Shown here piece by piece: positions 45,298 to 54,474 of a stretch of 64,000 nucleotides of DNA. This DNA comes from Gaiellasilicea sp963765705 (lineage in GTDB: Bacteria > Actinomycetota > Thermoleophilia > Gaiellales > Gaiellaceae). The notes under the pieces were generated by a model that did not search any database, was not told where the DNA came from, and saw only the letters and a list, made by a program, of their open reading frames with translations. The stretch spans positions 1 to 64,000 of the forward strand of contig CAVXXJ010000002.1 in NCBI GenBank assembly GCA_963765705.1, given 5' to 3'. Each line of letters starts with the position of its first letter. Position 1 is the stretch's first letter. A program made the position numbers and the translations under genes.

Positions 45298-46464
45298 ATG
45301 GCGGATCGCGAGCAGCGGGTCACTCCGCTCGAGCTCTTCTTCGACCTCGTCTTCGTCTACGCGATCACGCAGGTCACTCAGCTCATGTCGGATGATCCGA
45401 CGTGGCACGGCGTCGGCCGCGGCCTGCTCGTCCTGGCTGCTCTCTGGTGGGCGTGGACGGGGTACGCGTGGCTGACGAACGCGCTCGAGCCCGAGGAAGG
45501 ACCGGTGCGCGCCGGCATGTTCGCGGCGATGGCTGCGCTGCTCGTCGTCGCCCTCGCGGTCCCGCGAGCGTTCGACGACGACGCGGTGCTGTTCGGAGTC
45601 TCGTACCTGATCGTGCGCCTGCTCCTGCTGCTGCTCTTCGCGATCGCGGGCAAGCGCGACCGTGACCTGCTCGGAGCCGTGCTGCGCATGGTGCCGGCGG
45701 CCACGCTCGCACCCGTCATCATCGTCGTCGCCGGCTTCTTCGAGGGAGGCGCACAGGCCGCACTCTGGATCGTCGCGCTCGCGGTCGACTACCTCGGCTT
45801 CCTGATCGGCCGCGGCAGGGGCGGGCGCATCTCGCCGGCGCACTTCGCCGAGCGGCACGGCCTCATCGTCATCATCGCCCTCGGCGAGTCGATCGTTGCG
45901 ATCGGCATCGGTGCGGCCGGTGTGTCACTCACGCCCAGCATCGTCGCGGCCGCCGTGTTGGGCATCCTCGTCGTCGCCGCGCTCTGGTGGGCGTACTTCG
46001 ACATCTACGCCGTCGGCGCGCAGCATCGGCTTTCGGAGACCACCGGCGTCACGCGAGTACGGCTCGCGCGCGACTACTACAGCTACCTCCACCTCCCGAT
46101 GATCGCGGGCATCGTCCTCTTCGCGATGGGCGTCAAGAAGACGATCGCGCACGTCGGCGACCCGCTCGCGACCGTTCCCGCCTTCGCGCTCTGCGGCGGG
46201 TTGGCGCTCTACTTCCTCACCCACGTCGTCCTCCGCATCCGCCTCGTGCTGACGCCCCGCCCTGGGACGGAGAGCCGGCCGGGTCTGATCGGCCCGGGCA
46301 GGCTCGTCACGGGGATCGTCATGCTCGCGCTCGTGCCCGCCGCCATGGAGGTCTCTGCGCTCACGTCACTCGCGCTGGTGACCTTCGTGTGCTGCGGCCT
46401 GATCGCGTACGACGTCATCCACTACCGCGAGGACCGATCCCGGGTGCGGGAGTCGCGGCCCTAG
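45298..46464 (+). CDS. ltrA: Low temperature requirement protein A (LtrA) family membrane protein
   Basis: This 388-aa protein has about 10-12 membrane helices. It begins with the LtrA signature VTPLELFFDLVFVYAITQVTQ and includes HFAERHGLIVIIALGESIVAIG and RLARDYYSYLHLPMIAGIV, the most conserved family blocks. LtrA was named for growth at low temperature in Listeria; the biochemical function is unknown. It follows the preceding gene by 26 bases with its own start at ATG 45298. Confidence 0.88.
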   Translation: MADREQRVTPLELFFDLVFVYAITQVTQLMSDDPTWHGVGRGLLVLAALWWAWTGYAWLTNALEPEEGPVRAGMFAAMAALLVVALAVPRAFDDDAVLFGVSYLIVRLLLLLLFAIAGKRDRDLLGAVLRMVPAATLAPVIIVVAGFFEGGAQAALWIVALAVDYLGFLIGRGRGGRISPAHFAERHGLIVIIALGESIVAIGIGAAGVSLTPSIVAAAVLGILVVAALWWAYFDIYAVGAQHRLSETTGVTRVRLARDYYSYLHLPMIAGIVLFAMGVKKTIAHVGDPLATVPAFALCGGLALYFLTHVVLRIRLVLTPRPGTESRPGLIGPGRLVTGIVMLALVPAAMEVSALTSLALVTFVCCGLIAYDVIHYREDRSRVRESRP

Positions 46465-46591
46465 GAGGGTTTTGGCGACGTAGCCCTCCAGGATCGAAGT
46501 CCGTCGTGTCGGCGGTGGCAGCGTCAACTCCTGCGACCGGCTCCTATGCCTGACTGAGCCGTTGACCGGCGCGGCGCGATAGCGTGAGGTC

Positions 46592-47560
46592 GTGGAGTAC
46601 GTGAACCTCGGCAACACGGGGCTGCGCGTCTCGCGCCTCTGCCTCGGGATGATGAGCTTCGGCAAGCACGAGAGCCGGCCGTGGGCGCTCGACGAGGCCG
46701 ATGCGGAGCCGATCATCCGTTCCGCGGTCGAGGCCGGCATCACGTTCTTCGACACCGCGGACGTCTACAACGGCGGCGAGAGCGAGGTCGTGACGGGGCG
46801 CGTGCTCCAGCGGCTCTTCGGCATGCGCGAGGAGTACGTCGTCGCAACGAAGGTGCGGATGCGGACGATGCCCGGCGAGAACGGTGTCGGGCTCTCGCGG
46901 AAGCACATCCTCGCCTCGATCGAAGCGTCGCTGCAGCGGCTCGGCCTCGACTACGTCGACCTCTACCAGATCCACCGCTGGGACCCCGTCACGCCGATCG
47001 AGGAGACGATGGAGGCGCTCCACGACGTCGTCAAGGCGGGCAAGGCGCGCTATATCGGCGCGAGCAGCATGCACGCCTGGCAGTTCGCCAAGGCGCAGTC
47101 GGTCGCGAAGACTCGGTTCGTCTCGATGCAGAACCACTACAACCTCGTCTACCGCGAGGAGGAGCGGGAGATGATTCCGCAGTGCCTCGACCAGAGCATC
47201 GGCGTGCTGCCCTGGAGCCCGCTCGCTCGCGGGCTGCTCGCCGGCAACCGGACGCGGGAAGGCGAGAAGCTGACCGCGCGGGCCAAGACCGACGAGTTCG
47301 GCGACAGCCTCTACACACCGGAGGTCGACTTCGCCGTCGTCGAGCGGGTGGACGAGGTCGCCGGCGAGCGTGGCGTCGCGAGCGCGCAGATCGCGCTCGC
47401 GTGGCTGCTGCACAAGCCCGGCGTGACGGCGCCCATCGTCGGGGCGACACGGGTCGAGCACCTCGAGGACGCGGTCGCCGCCGAGCAGCTGTCCCTGAGC
47501 GCGGACGAGATCGCACGACTCGAGGAGCCGTACGTCCCGCACGCCGTCTCCGGCCACTGA
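46592..47560 (+). CDS. Aldo/keto reductase
   Basis: This 322-aa TIM-barrel oxidoreductase has the catalytic set Asp (FFDTADVYNGGESE), Tyr in the same segment, Lys (VVATKVRM) and His (YQIHRWD). The NADPH-binding end is ITAPIVGATRVEHLED-like. It reduces aldehydes or ketones with NADPH. The start is GTG 46592. It is followed by a terminator shared with the convergent M1 peptidase gene. The substrate is unknown. Confidence 0.9.
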   Translation: MEYVNLGNTGLRVSRLCLGMMSFGKHESRPWALDEADAEPIIRSAVEAGITFFDTADVYNGGESEVVTGRVLQRLFGMREEYVVATKVRMRTMPGENGVGLSRKHILASIEASLQRLGLDYVDLYQIHRWDPVTPIEETMEALHDVVKAGKARYIGASSMHAWQFAKAQSVAKTRFVSMQNHYNLVYREEEREMIPQCLDQSIGVLPWSPLARGLLAGNRTREGEKLTARAKTDEFGDSLYTPEVDFAVVERVDEVAGERGVASAQIALAWLLHKPGVTAPIVGATRVEHLEDAVAAEQLSLSADEIARLEEPYVPHAVSGH

Positions 47561-47580
47561 CCGTGCGACGAGCAGCTGGT

Positions 47581-47605
47581 GGGGCGCCGGAGATCCCGGC
47601 GCCCC
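47581..47605. terminator. Bidirectional hairpin terminator
   Basis: A perfect 10-bp stem (GGGGCGCCGG/CCGGCGCCCC) with loop AGATC lies between the convergent aldo/keto reductase and M1 peptidase genes. Confidence 0.75.
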
Positions 47606-47617
47606 ATTCACCCGCCG

Positions 47618-50600
47618 TTAGTTGACGATCACCCGGCCGTGGTCGAGCGCCCGCTCGCGGGTCGCCGAGCCGGTCCAGTCGGACGAGAACACGAGCGTGC
47701 TCCCGTTCCAGACCGTGATCCCGACGAGGTCGTCCTCCGGTGCCCGTCACGACGAGCGTCAGCCCCGTCGCGACCACGATGCGCCGGCTGTTCCTCGTCG
47801 TGTCGGTGAGGGTCGCCGTCGTGCGCAGCGAGGCAAGGCCCTTGCACTGCTTCGCCTTCTTGCCGTCGCACTGGGCACCGCTCGCATCGACATGCGAGAC
47901 GCCCAGGGCGTCGAGCGAGTCGCTGTCGAGCCGGTAGGACTTCCCGCCCGAATCGAAGAAGACGGTGACCTGGCCTCTCAAGCTCGCGACCTGGTTGTTG
48001 ATCGGCGTCTGCTTGTAGGTGACGTTCAGGTCGACCCTCGTCCTCGAGCCGTCGTCCGCCCGGTAGGTGCCGGACCCGTTCGAGGCCGCGTAGTAGCCGG
48101 CCATCGAAACGCGGCCGTCCCCGGTGCCGACGTCGACCTCGCCGCCGTCGCCACCGCCGTAGTAGCCGCCGACGACGACGTCGATCGTGTGCGCTCCGGC
48201 CGGCAGGGATGCGGTGCAGGTCGCGGTACCGGTCCCGGGCTCGCCGCCGACCAGCTCGACGGCGACCGGGCCGCAGATCACCGAACCGGCCTCCTTGAAC
48301 GTCACCGTCGCCTTGCGGATGTCGCCCGGCTCGCCGTCCGGGCTGTCGACGACGGTCGCCCGCAGCACGAGCGTTCCGGTCGAGTCGACGATCGTGTCAC
48401 CCGTGTAGGTCGCCTCTGCGTCCTCCGGCTCGACGACGATCGCAAACTCCGTCGTCGCGGAGCCGCCTTCGTCGTTCGAGACCGTGACCGAGACCGGGTA
48501 GGAGCCCGGCGCGGCGGTCACCGTCCCGAGCACGGCCCAGGTGCGGGTACCCGGAAGCGTCCCGGGTGCCGAGGTCGACGCAACGGCCAGCGAGAGGCCG
48601 GCGGGCAATCCGGTCGCGACCGCGGTCAGGACCGCGCCTTGCGACCCTGCGTCGGTCGCCGAGACCGTCACGTGCGAGGAGTCGCTGTACTGCACCGCCG
48701 GCGCCTCGTTCGTCAGGACCGGCAGGTGGATCGCGAAGGTCCGGGCCACTGATGCAGCGGGCTTCCAGACACCGTCGCCCGCCTGTGAGGCCGTGATCGT
48801 GCAGGTGCCGGAGCCCGTCAGGTGGACGGTCCTGCCGGCGATCGTGCACTGACCGGCGGCGGCGAACGACACCGGGAGGCCCGACGTGGCAGTCGCGCTG
48901 ACGTCGAAGTCCGGCGCGCTCGGCGGCCGCCCGGTGAGCGGCGCGAAGTCGATCGTCTGCTCGGCGCGCGTACAGGCGCCGGCGTCGTCGTAGAACCCCG
49001 GCCCGCTCAGCCCGGGGCCGGTGAGCGTCGGCCGGTTGGCGGGACCGCCGCCCACCGGATACGCCGTGTCGAACCACTGCGTGAAGAACTGGTCGAGCTG
49101 CGCATGGCAGCCGGCGCTCTGGTTCGGAAGCCACTGGTGGAACACATTCTCCAGCTGCGCCTCGGTGATCGAGCCGCCGCCGAAGTCGTGCAGGATCTGC
49201 TTCATCGCGCCGAGCCAGCGGTCCGACGCCGGCCTCGACGCCGACGCACCGAGGATCTGGCGCAACGCGAGATACGCGGTGCCGGGACGCGTGTAGGTGC
49301 TCGCCGTGCGTGAAGAGGTTGCCGACGGTCGGATTCGAGGGCGCCGACGTCCAGAAGGTGGTGCTCGTGGTGCCGTAGTTCGTGTTGAACCTGGAGACGA
49401 GGCTCGCGTCGAACGCTGCGTCGCCGGCCGGCGTGCCCATCCCGCCCGCGGCCACGGCCGCGTTGCGGGCGGTGTTGAGGTACTCGCTGATCGTCGCCCA
49501 GCCCTCTTTCCAGAACGTCAGGTTGAACCCGGCCTCGGAGACGTGGTCGCCGAACCACTGGTGGAAGACCTCGTGATGGAACGTGCCGACCGACGGCGTC
49601 GAGGTGGCGCCGTTCCCGAAGGTGATCTTCGTCTGCATCTCCTCCGCGAAGCCGACGCTCGGGAGGGCGACGATGACGCCGTTCGTGGAGAACGGGAACG
49701 GCCCGACGAACTGCGCCTGGAACTGCGTGATGTCCTCCTGCGTGTCGAGGACGGCCTTGATCGCCGCCTTCCTCGCCGCGGTGAGGCCGCTCGCCATCGC
49801 CTGGTAGTACTGGATCCCCGTGATCACGCTCGTCCGCGCGACCAGGTCGTAGGAGCCGATCGTGTTCGTGACGAGGTAGCTCGCGATCCCTTCCGGGGCG
49901 CGCCAGTGCCACAGCCACGAGCCGCCGGGGAAGTTCGCATCCGGCGGATTGACCTGCGTCGGCGAGACGGGGCCGAAGAGCGCTCCCGGTGCCGCCCCGA
50001 CCAGCTCACCGGGGCCGATCGCCGTCTTGCCGACCGGGACGGTGTCGTAGATGTCGTAGGTCGGCTTCGCGGTCGGGTGGTTGTTGAGCGGCATCCAGGC
50101 CATGTTCCCGACGGGTTCCGTCGTGACGAACGACCCGTCGTTCGGCGCCGCCGCCGTGTTGACGCGGAACCAGCCCTCCGTGGAGCCGTCCCCATCCGTG
50201 TGCACTCCCGGCCGGCCTGTGTAGTCGATCCGGACGGTGATCGTCTGGCCTTCGGTGACCGGGCTCGCAGGCGTGATCACCAGCTTGTTCGCCGGGCACT
50301 GCAGGCCGTTCTGCGAGGTGTTGCCCACCTGGGGTGAGCACGCCGGCGGGTTGGGGTTGGTCGCGCTGACGGGATTGACGTTCGAGATCGCGTGCGCGGC
50401 CGGGTCCGGGTCATCCGGTCCATTCGGGTTGCCGGGGTAGGTCGGCTGCTTGAACGCGAACGCCGCCGGCTGGCCGTCGATGGTGATTGCGCTCACGGTC
50501 AGGTTCGGACCAGCCGCCGAGCCGGACAGCGCGGTCCGCTCGAAGTCGAAGCTGAAGTCGGTCAGGCACTGCGTCGCCCGGATCGTCAGGTCGGCGTGCG

Positions 50601-50871
50601 TGCCCGGGAGGAAGAGGTTCGCGGTGGTGTCGTAGGCGATGTGCAGGTCGGTGTGGACGCTCTTGTAGCCACCGTTGCCCTGGTCCGGGTACACCCGGGC
50701 GCCGAAGGTCGAGAGGGTCCGCGCCCCCGAGGAGCAATCCGCGGCGCTCGCGAGCTCGGCGCCGAAGGCCGTCGTCGTTCCGGTCGCTCCGGCCGCCGAA
50801 AGGGCGACCGCGAAGGCCACGACGACCGCCGCGACCACACGCTGCCTGCACAGTTGTCCGAACGCCCTCAT
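47618..50871 (-). CDS. Secreted M1-family metallopeptidase with C-terminal Ig-like domains, two frame breaks
   Basis: The protein starts with a signal peptide, then an M1 aminopeptidase fold: GFAEEMQTKITF (GAMEN-like), zinc motif FHHEVFHQWFGDH and the third ligand in WKEGWATISEY. The frame shifts by one base near 49300 (after NLFTHGE), after which YTRPGTAYLALRQILG and the helical domain continue. Putative-Ig and other beta domains follow. A second shift near 47740 leads to the true end DDLVGITVWNGSTLVF-RVIVN. Both breaks leave clear homology on either side, so sequencing indels are more likely than decay. It probably cleaves extracellular peptides. Confidence 0.82.
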
Positions 50872-50986
50872 CCCCTACCTCCACCCTGATCGTGTCCCCA
50901 TGCCCGCGACGAGAGGAAGACCTCAAGGCGAGTCCGTTCGATTGAATAACAGCGACGGCGCGGGCACAAGTGCAATGCTCGCGCCG

Positions 50987-51487
50987 ATGATCCGCCGCTG
51001 CCATCAGGGCGACTTCGAGGCGATCCACGCGATCGTCAACGACGCTGCCGGGGCGTATCGCGGCGTGATTCCGGCCGACCGCTGGGCGGAGCCCTACATG
51101 CCGCGCGACGAGCTGCGCGAGGAGATCGCCGCGGGTGTTGTCTTCTGGGGCTACGAAGAGGACGGCGCGCTCGCCGGCGTGATGGGGGTCCAGCACGTCC
51201 GGGACGTGACCCTCATCCGCCACGCGTACGTCCGCACCGTCTCGCAGCGACGTGGCATCGGCGTCGCCCTCCTCGCGTCGCTCCTCGCTCAGACCGACCG
51301 CCCCGTCCTGATCGGGACCTGGTCGGACGCCGACTGGGCGATCCGCTTCTACGAGAAGCACGGCCTCCGGCTCGTCTCGTCCGAGGAGAAGGATCGCCTG
51401 CTGCGCACGTACTGGACGGTGGACGACCGGCAGATCGAGACGTCGGTCGTGCTCGCCGACCCAGGTTGGTTCGCCTCAGTTAGGTAG
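50987..51487 (+). CDS. GNAT-family N-acetyltransferase
   Basis: This 166-aa acetyltransferase has the start MIRRCHQGDFEAIHAIVND typical of this family, the acetyl-CoA binding region TVSQRRGIGVALLASLL (motif A with Q/RxxGxG/A) and a C-terminal FYEKHGLRLV segment. The substrate is unknown. ATG 50987 is preferred; ATG 50975 is also in frame. It is divergent from the M1 peptidase gene. Confidence 0.85.
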   Translation: MIRRCHQGDFEAIHAIVNDAAGAYRGVIPADRWAEPYMPRDELREEIAAGVVFWGYEEDGALAGVMGVQHVRDVTLIRHAYVRTVSQRRGIGVALLASLLAQTDRPVLIGTWSDADWAIRFYEKHGLRLVSSEEKDRLLRTYWTVDDRQIETSVVLADPGWFASVR

Positions 51488-51584
51488 GCGCCCGCCTGAC
51501 GACGGGTAGCCGTCCCCGATGCCGAGACAGCACTCGCGGCCGTACCGTCGAGCGTGTCAATCGCAACGACCAAGGAGTGCTGAA

Positions 51585-51842
51585 ATGACGACCACCGATA
51601 CGCCCGCCCCCGATCTCGCGCAGGTGAAGCAGCGCCAGCAGAAGATGTGGGCGAGCGGCGACTTCCACGCCGTCGCGATCCAGATCCAGCCGGTCGCCGA
51701 GACGCTCTGCCAGGCAATGGACCTGCAGGCGGGCTGGCGCGTCATCGACGTCGCCTGCGGCAGCGGCAATGCGGCGATCGCCGCGGCCCGCTGCGACACC
51801 GACGTCGTCGGCATCGACTACGTCCCGAGCCTGCTCGCACGC
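51585..51842 (+). pseudogene. Truncated class I SAM methyltransferase
   Basis: About 85 residues remain: KMWASGDFHAVAIQIQPVAETLCQAM and motif I VIDVACGSGNAAIAAARCDT with VVGIDYVPSLL. After about 51842 the sequence becomes unrelated and reads better on the other strand as an ATPase fragment. The usual 180 further residues are missing. ATG 51585 has AAGGAG upstream. It is a remnant cut by a rearrangement. Confidence 0.7.
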
Positions 51843-51944
51843 CGGCTCGCCGGTGACGAAGACCACGCGGCCGGTTCCCCGCTCCGCGGCGTCACGCGCA
51901 TCACCAAGCGCAGCCAGGGCCCAATCGCGCTCGAGCAGCTCCAC
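51842..51944 (-). pseudogene. N-terminal fragment of a STAND/LuxR-type ATPase regulator
   Basis: On the minus strand, ATG 51944 opens MELLERDWALAALGDARDAA and continues GTGRVVFVTGEPA, the usual start of AAA/STAND LuxR-family regulators just before the Walker A motif. Homology ends where the truncated methyltransferase begins, so two unrelated gene starts have been joined head to head. Confidence 0.55.
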
Positions 51945-51988
51945 ACGTCAAAGATAGACCTCTACCGGAGGGTCGTTACGATCCGATC

Positions 51989-52276
51989 GTGGAGCGAGCT
52001 GCGCACGACCTGGGCGGTGTGGCGTCGGAGGCCGCGATCGACCGAACCGAGCACGAGCTCGCCGACTGGGAGCTCCTGACGGATGCTCTGCTCGGCACTC
52101 TCGGTAGTCAGGGCGTGATGAACGTGGACGAGCTTCGGCGCGGCATCGAGAGCATGCCGCCGGATGAGTACGAGCGGGCCTCGTACTACGAGCGCTGGCT
52201 CTACTCCATCGAGCTCATCCTCACCGAGAAGGGCGTGCTCGCCGACGGTGAGATCGAGACGAGGCTCGACGCGTGA
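51989..52276 (+). CDS. Nitrile hydratase beta-subunit N-terminal-type small subunit
   Basis: This 95-aa helical protein matches the N-terminal part of nitrile hydratase beta subunits (VASEAAIDRTEHELADWE, PPDEYERASYYERWLYSIELILTEKGVL). In classical enzymes this is fused to the SH3-like part; here it ends at 52276 and the next gene begins with a GTGA overlap. Separate subunits of this size occur in three-subunit enzymes such as toyocamycin nitrile hydratase and thiocyanate hydrolase. The GTG start at 51989 gives MERAAHDLGG, as expected. It probably forms the outer part of a heterotrimeric metalloenzyme. Confidence 0.78.
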   Translation: MERAAHDLGGVASEAAIDRTEHELADWELLTDALLGTLGSQGVMNVDELRRGIESMPPDEYERASYYERWLYSIELILTEKGVLADGEIETRLDA

Positions 52277-52554
52277 GGTATCGCGTCGGCCAGCGCGTGC
52301 GGGTCGCAGCACGCCCGCACAAGGGTCATCACCGGACGCCCGCCTACGTCAAGGGCAAGACCGGCGAGGTCGTCTACGTGCACGGGTCGTTCACGAACCC
52401 GGAGACTCGAGCGTACGGCGAGGATGGCCTGCCGGAGCAGCCGCTCTACCTGGTCAGCTTTCCGCAACGCGACGTTCGACCTACCGATCGCGGCAGCGCC
52501 GAAGACCGGGTCTACGTCGATCTCTTCGAGCACTGGCTGGAGGAATCCGAGTGA
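52273..52554 (+). CDS. Nitrile hydratase beta-subunit C-terminal (SH3-like)-type subunit
   Basis: This 93-aa protein is the SH3-like barrel part of nitrile hydratase beta: YRVGQRVRVAARPHKGHHRTPAYVKGKTGEV, then PLYLVSFPQRDV and VYVDLFEHWLEES. It is coupled by GTGA overlaps both upstream and downstream. Accessory activator proteins have a similar fold, but position and sequence favour a structural subunit. Confidence 0.8.
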   Translation: MRYRVGQRVRVAARPHKGHHRTPAYVKGKTGEVVYVHGSFTNPETRAYGEDGLPEQPLYLVSFPQRDVRPTDRGSAEDRVYVDLFEHWLEESE

Positions 52555-53205
52555 ACGATCACGACCACGAACGATCACGATCACGATCACGATCACGATC
52601 ACGATCACGACCCGATCACGAACGGTGGCGAGCCGGAGGCGGCTGCCCGCGCGCGGGCGCTCGAGCAGCTGCTGGTCGAGAAGGGCGTCATCGAGCGGGA
52701 GGACGTGCGCCAGAGGATCGACTGGCTCGTCTCCCGCTCGCCGGTCGACGGCGCTCGGCTCGTCGCGCGCGCCTGGGTGGACCCCGCGTTCAAGCAGCGT
52801 CTGCTCGCCGACGCGCGGTCGACGGCGCTCGAGCTCGGTCTCGATCCGGGGCCGGCGCCCGTGGTCGTCGCCCTCGAGAACACCGAGGACGTCCACCACG
52901 TGGTCGTCTGCACGCTCTGCTCCTGCTACCCCAGGTCGCTGCTCGGGCCGCCGCCGGACTGGTACAAGAGCGCTCCCTACCGCTCCCGGGCGGTCGCCGA
53001 CCCACGCGGGGTGCTGACCGAGTTCGGCGTCGAGCTCGACGACGACGTCGAGCTGCGCGTCGTCGACTCGACGGCCGACATCCGTTACCTCGTGATCCCA
53101 CGCCGGCCGGGTGGAAGCGAGGGGATGGGCGAAGCGGAGCTGGCCGCGCTCGTCACGCGCGACTCCATGATCGGCGTCGCCCAGCCGGCGACGCCTACGA
53201 CTTGA
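52551..53205 (+). CDS. Cobalt-type nitrile hydratase/thiocyanate hydrolase-like alpha subunit, frame break near 52571
   Basis: The metal-binding claw VVCTLCSCYPRSLLG has Thr between the first Cys pair (CTLCSC), the cobalt-type signature; two of these Cys are oxidised to sulfinic/sulfenic acids in the family. WYKSAPYRSRAV and the C-terminal barrel are normal. The N-terminus, from GTG 52551, reads NDHDH, then one extra base shifts the frame; the family frame continues as an Asp-His repeat (six GATCAC units, 52573-52608) and then EAAARARALEQLLVEKGVI. It hydrates nitriles to amides or hydrolyses thiocyanate. The 3' end overlaps the GST gene by 11 bases. Confidence 0.82.
52573..52608 (+). repeat. 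Six tandem GATCAC hexamers
   Basis: A perfect 36-base run of GATCAC encodes alternating Asp-His in the family frame of the nitrile hydratase alpha subunit. Copy number can change by whole hexamers without altering the frame. Such a region is also prone to sequencing error, which may explain the adjacent frame break. Confidence 0.9.
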
Positions 53206-53878
53206 CGGAAGCGATGTAGCCGCGCACGTCCGCCGCCGGCTCGCTGTACGCCTCGCCGAGCGCCGATTCCATGGCAGCCATGTACTCCTTCGCCCAGGCC
53301 GGGAACTCGTAGTCGATTGCGTTCAGGAACTCGAGCGTCGCGGCGAGGCGGATGTCGGCGATCGACGGATGCTCCCCGCCGATGAACGGACGGCCGTCGA
53401 GGAAGAACGAATTGAAGACGTCGAGCGGCTCGGCGAGCGCCGCCTCGGCGTCCTGCTGCGCCTTCGCCTTCAGGTCGTCGGCGGCGTCCGAGGTGGCGAC
53501 CTCGCCCGGATACTGGCCGAAGCCGAGTGCCGGATAGGTGGCACGCGTCAGGAGCGGATAGAACGTGCCGATCAAGTAGAACATCGCGTTGTCGACCATC
53601 GCCCGCTCGGCCGGATCCTTGGGATAGAACCGCTCGAGGCCGTGCTTGTTGCAGAGGTACTGCATGATCGCGCAGCTCTCCCCGAGCGCACCCTTCGGCA
53701 GCCCCTCCTCCTCGAGCATCGGCGTCAGGTGCGCGGGGTACTTCGCCAGGTACTCCGGGGTCGACGTCTTCCCCCACACGTCCTGCTCCTCGAAGTCGAG
53801 CCCGGCGGCTCGCACGAAGATCCGAACGGTGAGGTTGTTGACGCTCGGCTTCAGGATGTTCAGCGTGTTCGCAGCCAT
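53195..53878 (-). CDS. Glutathione S-transferase-like protein
   Basis: This 227-aa protein has a thioredoxin-fold N-terminal domain (LNILKPSVNNLTVRIFVRAAGLDF, with Ser/Asn in the active-site region, and GESCAIMQYLCNKHG containing the ES motif that binds glutathione) and a helical C-terminal domain (RPFIGGEHPSIADIRL). It conjugates or reduces electrophiles with glutathione or, in actinobacteria that lack it, another thiol. ATG 53878 follows CGGAGGATC. It is the last gene of a minus-strand catabolic-looking operon. Confidence 0.85.
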   Translation of the reverse strand: MAANTLNILKPSVNNLTVRIFVRAAGLDFEEQDVWGKTSTPEYLAKYPAHLTPMLEEEGLPKGALGESCAIMQYLCNKHGLERFYPKDPAERAMVDNAMFYLIGTFYPLLTRATYPALGFGQYPGEVATSDAADDLKAKAQQDAEAALAEPLDVFNSFFLDGRPFIGGEHPSIADIRLAATLEFLNAIDYEFPAWAKEYMAAMESALGEAYSEPAADVRGYIASVKS

Positions 53879-53889
53879 GTGATCCTCCG

Positions 53890-54474
53890 CTATTGGTAGG
53901 GGTTCTTCGGCGAACGGTCGTCGGAGAGCGACGCACGCGATCGCAGGACGAGAGCTTCGATCGCATCCGCCAGGTGGATCTCGGCGATGTTGTGATCGCC
54001 GCGCTCGACGCGCAGCTTGTGCGCCTCGAAGAGCACCTCGGGATGGGTGTAGCCGGCGGGCGGCTCGAAGCGATAGGACGCGAGCTCGATCGTGAGGCCG
54101 AGCGGATCCTCGAAGTAGATGGAATCCATGAAGCCGCGGTCCTTGACGCCGCTGTGCTTGATCCCACGCTCGTCGAGCCGCTCCACCGCCTGGCGGAACG
54201 TCGCCGGCGAGAGCGAGAACGCGATGTGGTGCACGCAGCCCGGCTCCGTCGAGGTGCGACGAGGGTCGGGGACACGATCCTCGTTCGTGAAGACGGTGAT
54301 CAGGCGGCCGTCGCCGGGATCGAAGTAGAGGTGACTCTCCGACGCGTTGTCGAGGTTGGGCTGCTCGAACATGAACGGCATGCCGAGCACGCCCTCCCAG
54401 AACTCGATCGACGTCTGCCTGTCGGCGCCGACGAGGGTGATGTGGTGGACGCCTTGGCTCTGAAGCTTTCGCAT
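53890..54474 (-). CDS. VOC-superfamily (glyoxalase/dioxygenase fold) protein
   Basis: This 194-aa protein has two paired beta-alpha-beta modules: VHHITLVGADRQTSIEFWEGV with the first metal His, and CVHHIAFSLSPATFRQAVERL with IYFEDPLGLTIELASY carrying a metal Glu. It binds a divalent metal and acts on vicinal oxygen chelates (ring-cleavage dioxygenase, glyoxalase or isomerase). ATG 54474 overlaps the ligase stop by 1 base (TGATG). Confidence 0.82.
   Translation of the reverse strand: MRKLQSQGVHHITLVGADRQTSIEFWEGVLGMPFMFEQPNLDNASESHLYFDPGDGRLITVFTNEDRVPDPRRTSTEPGCVHHIAFSLSPATFRQAVERLDERGIKHSGVKDRGFMDSIYFEDPLGLTIELASYRFEPPAGYTHPEVLFEAHKLRVERGDHNIAEIHLADAIEALVLRSRASLSDDRSPKNPYQ

Noticed and set aside
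52573..52608. GATCAC tandem array as a possible CRISPR or iteron
   Set aside because: The units are contiguous with no spacers and lie in a coding region, giving an Asp-His stretch.
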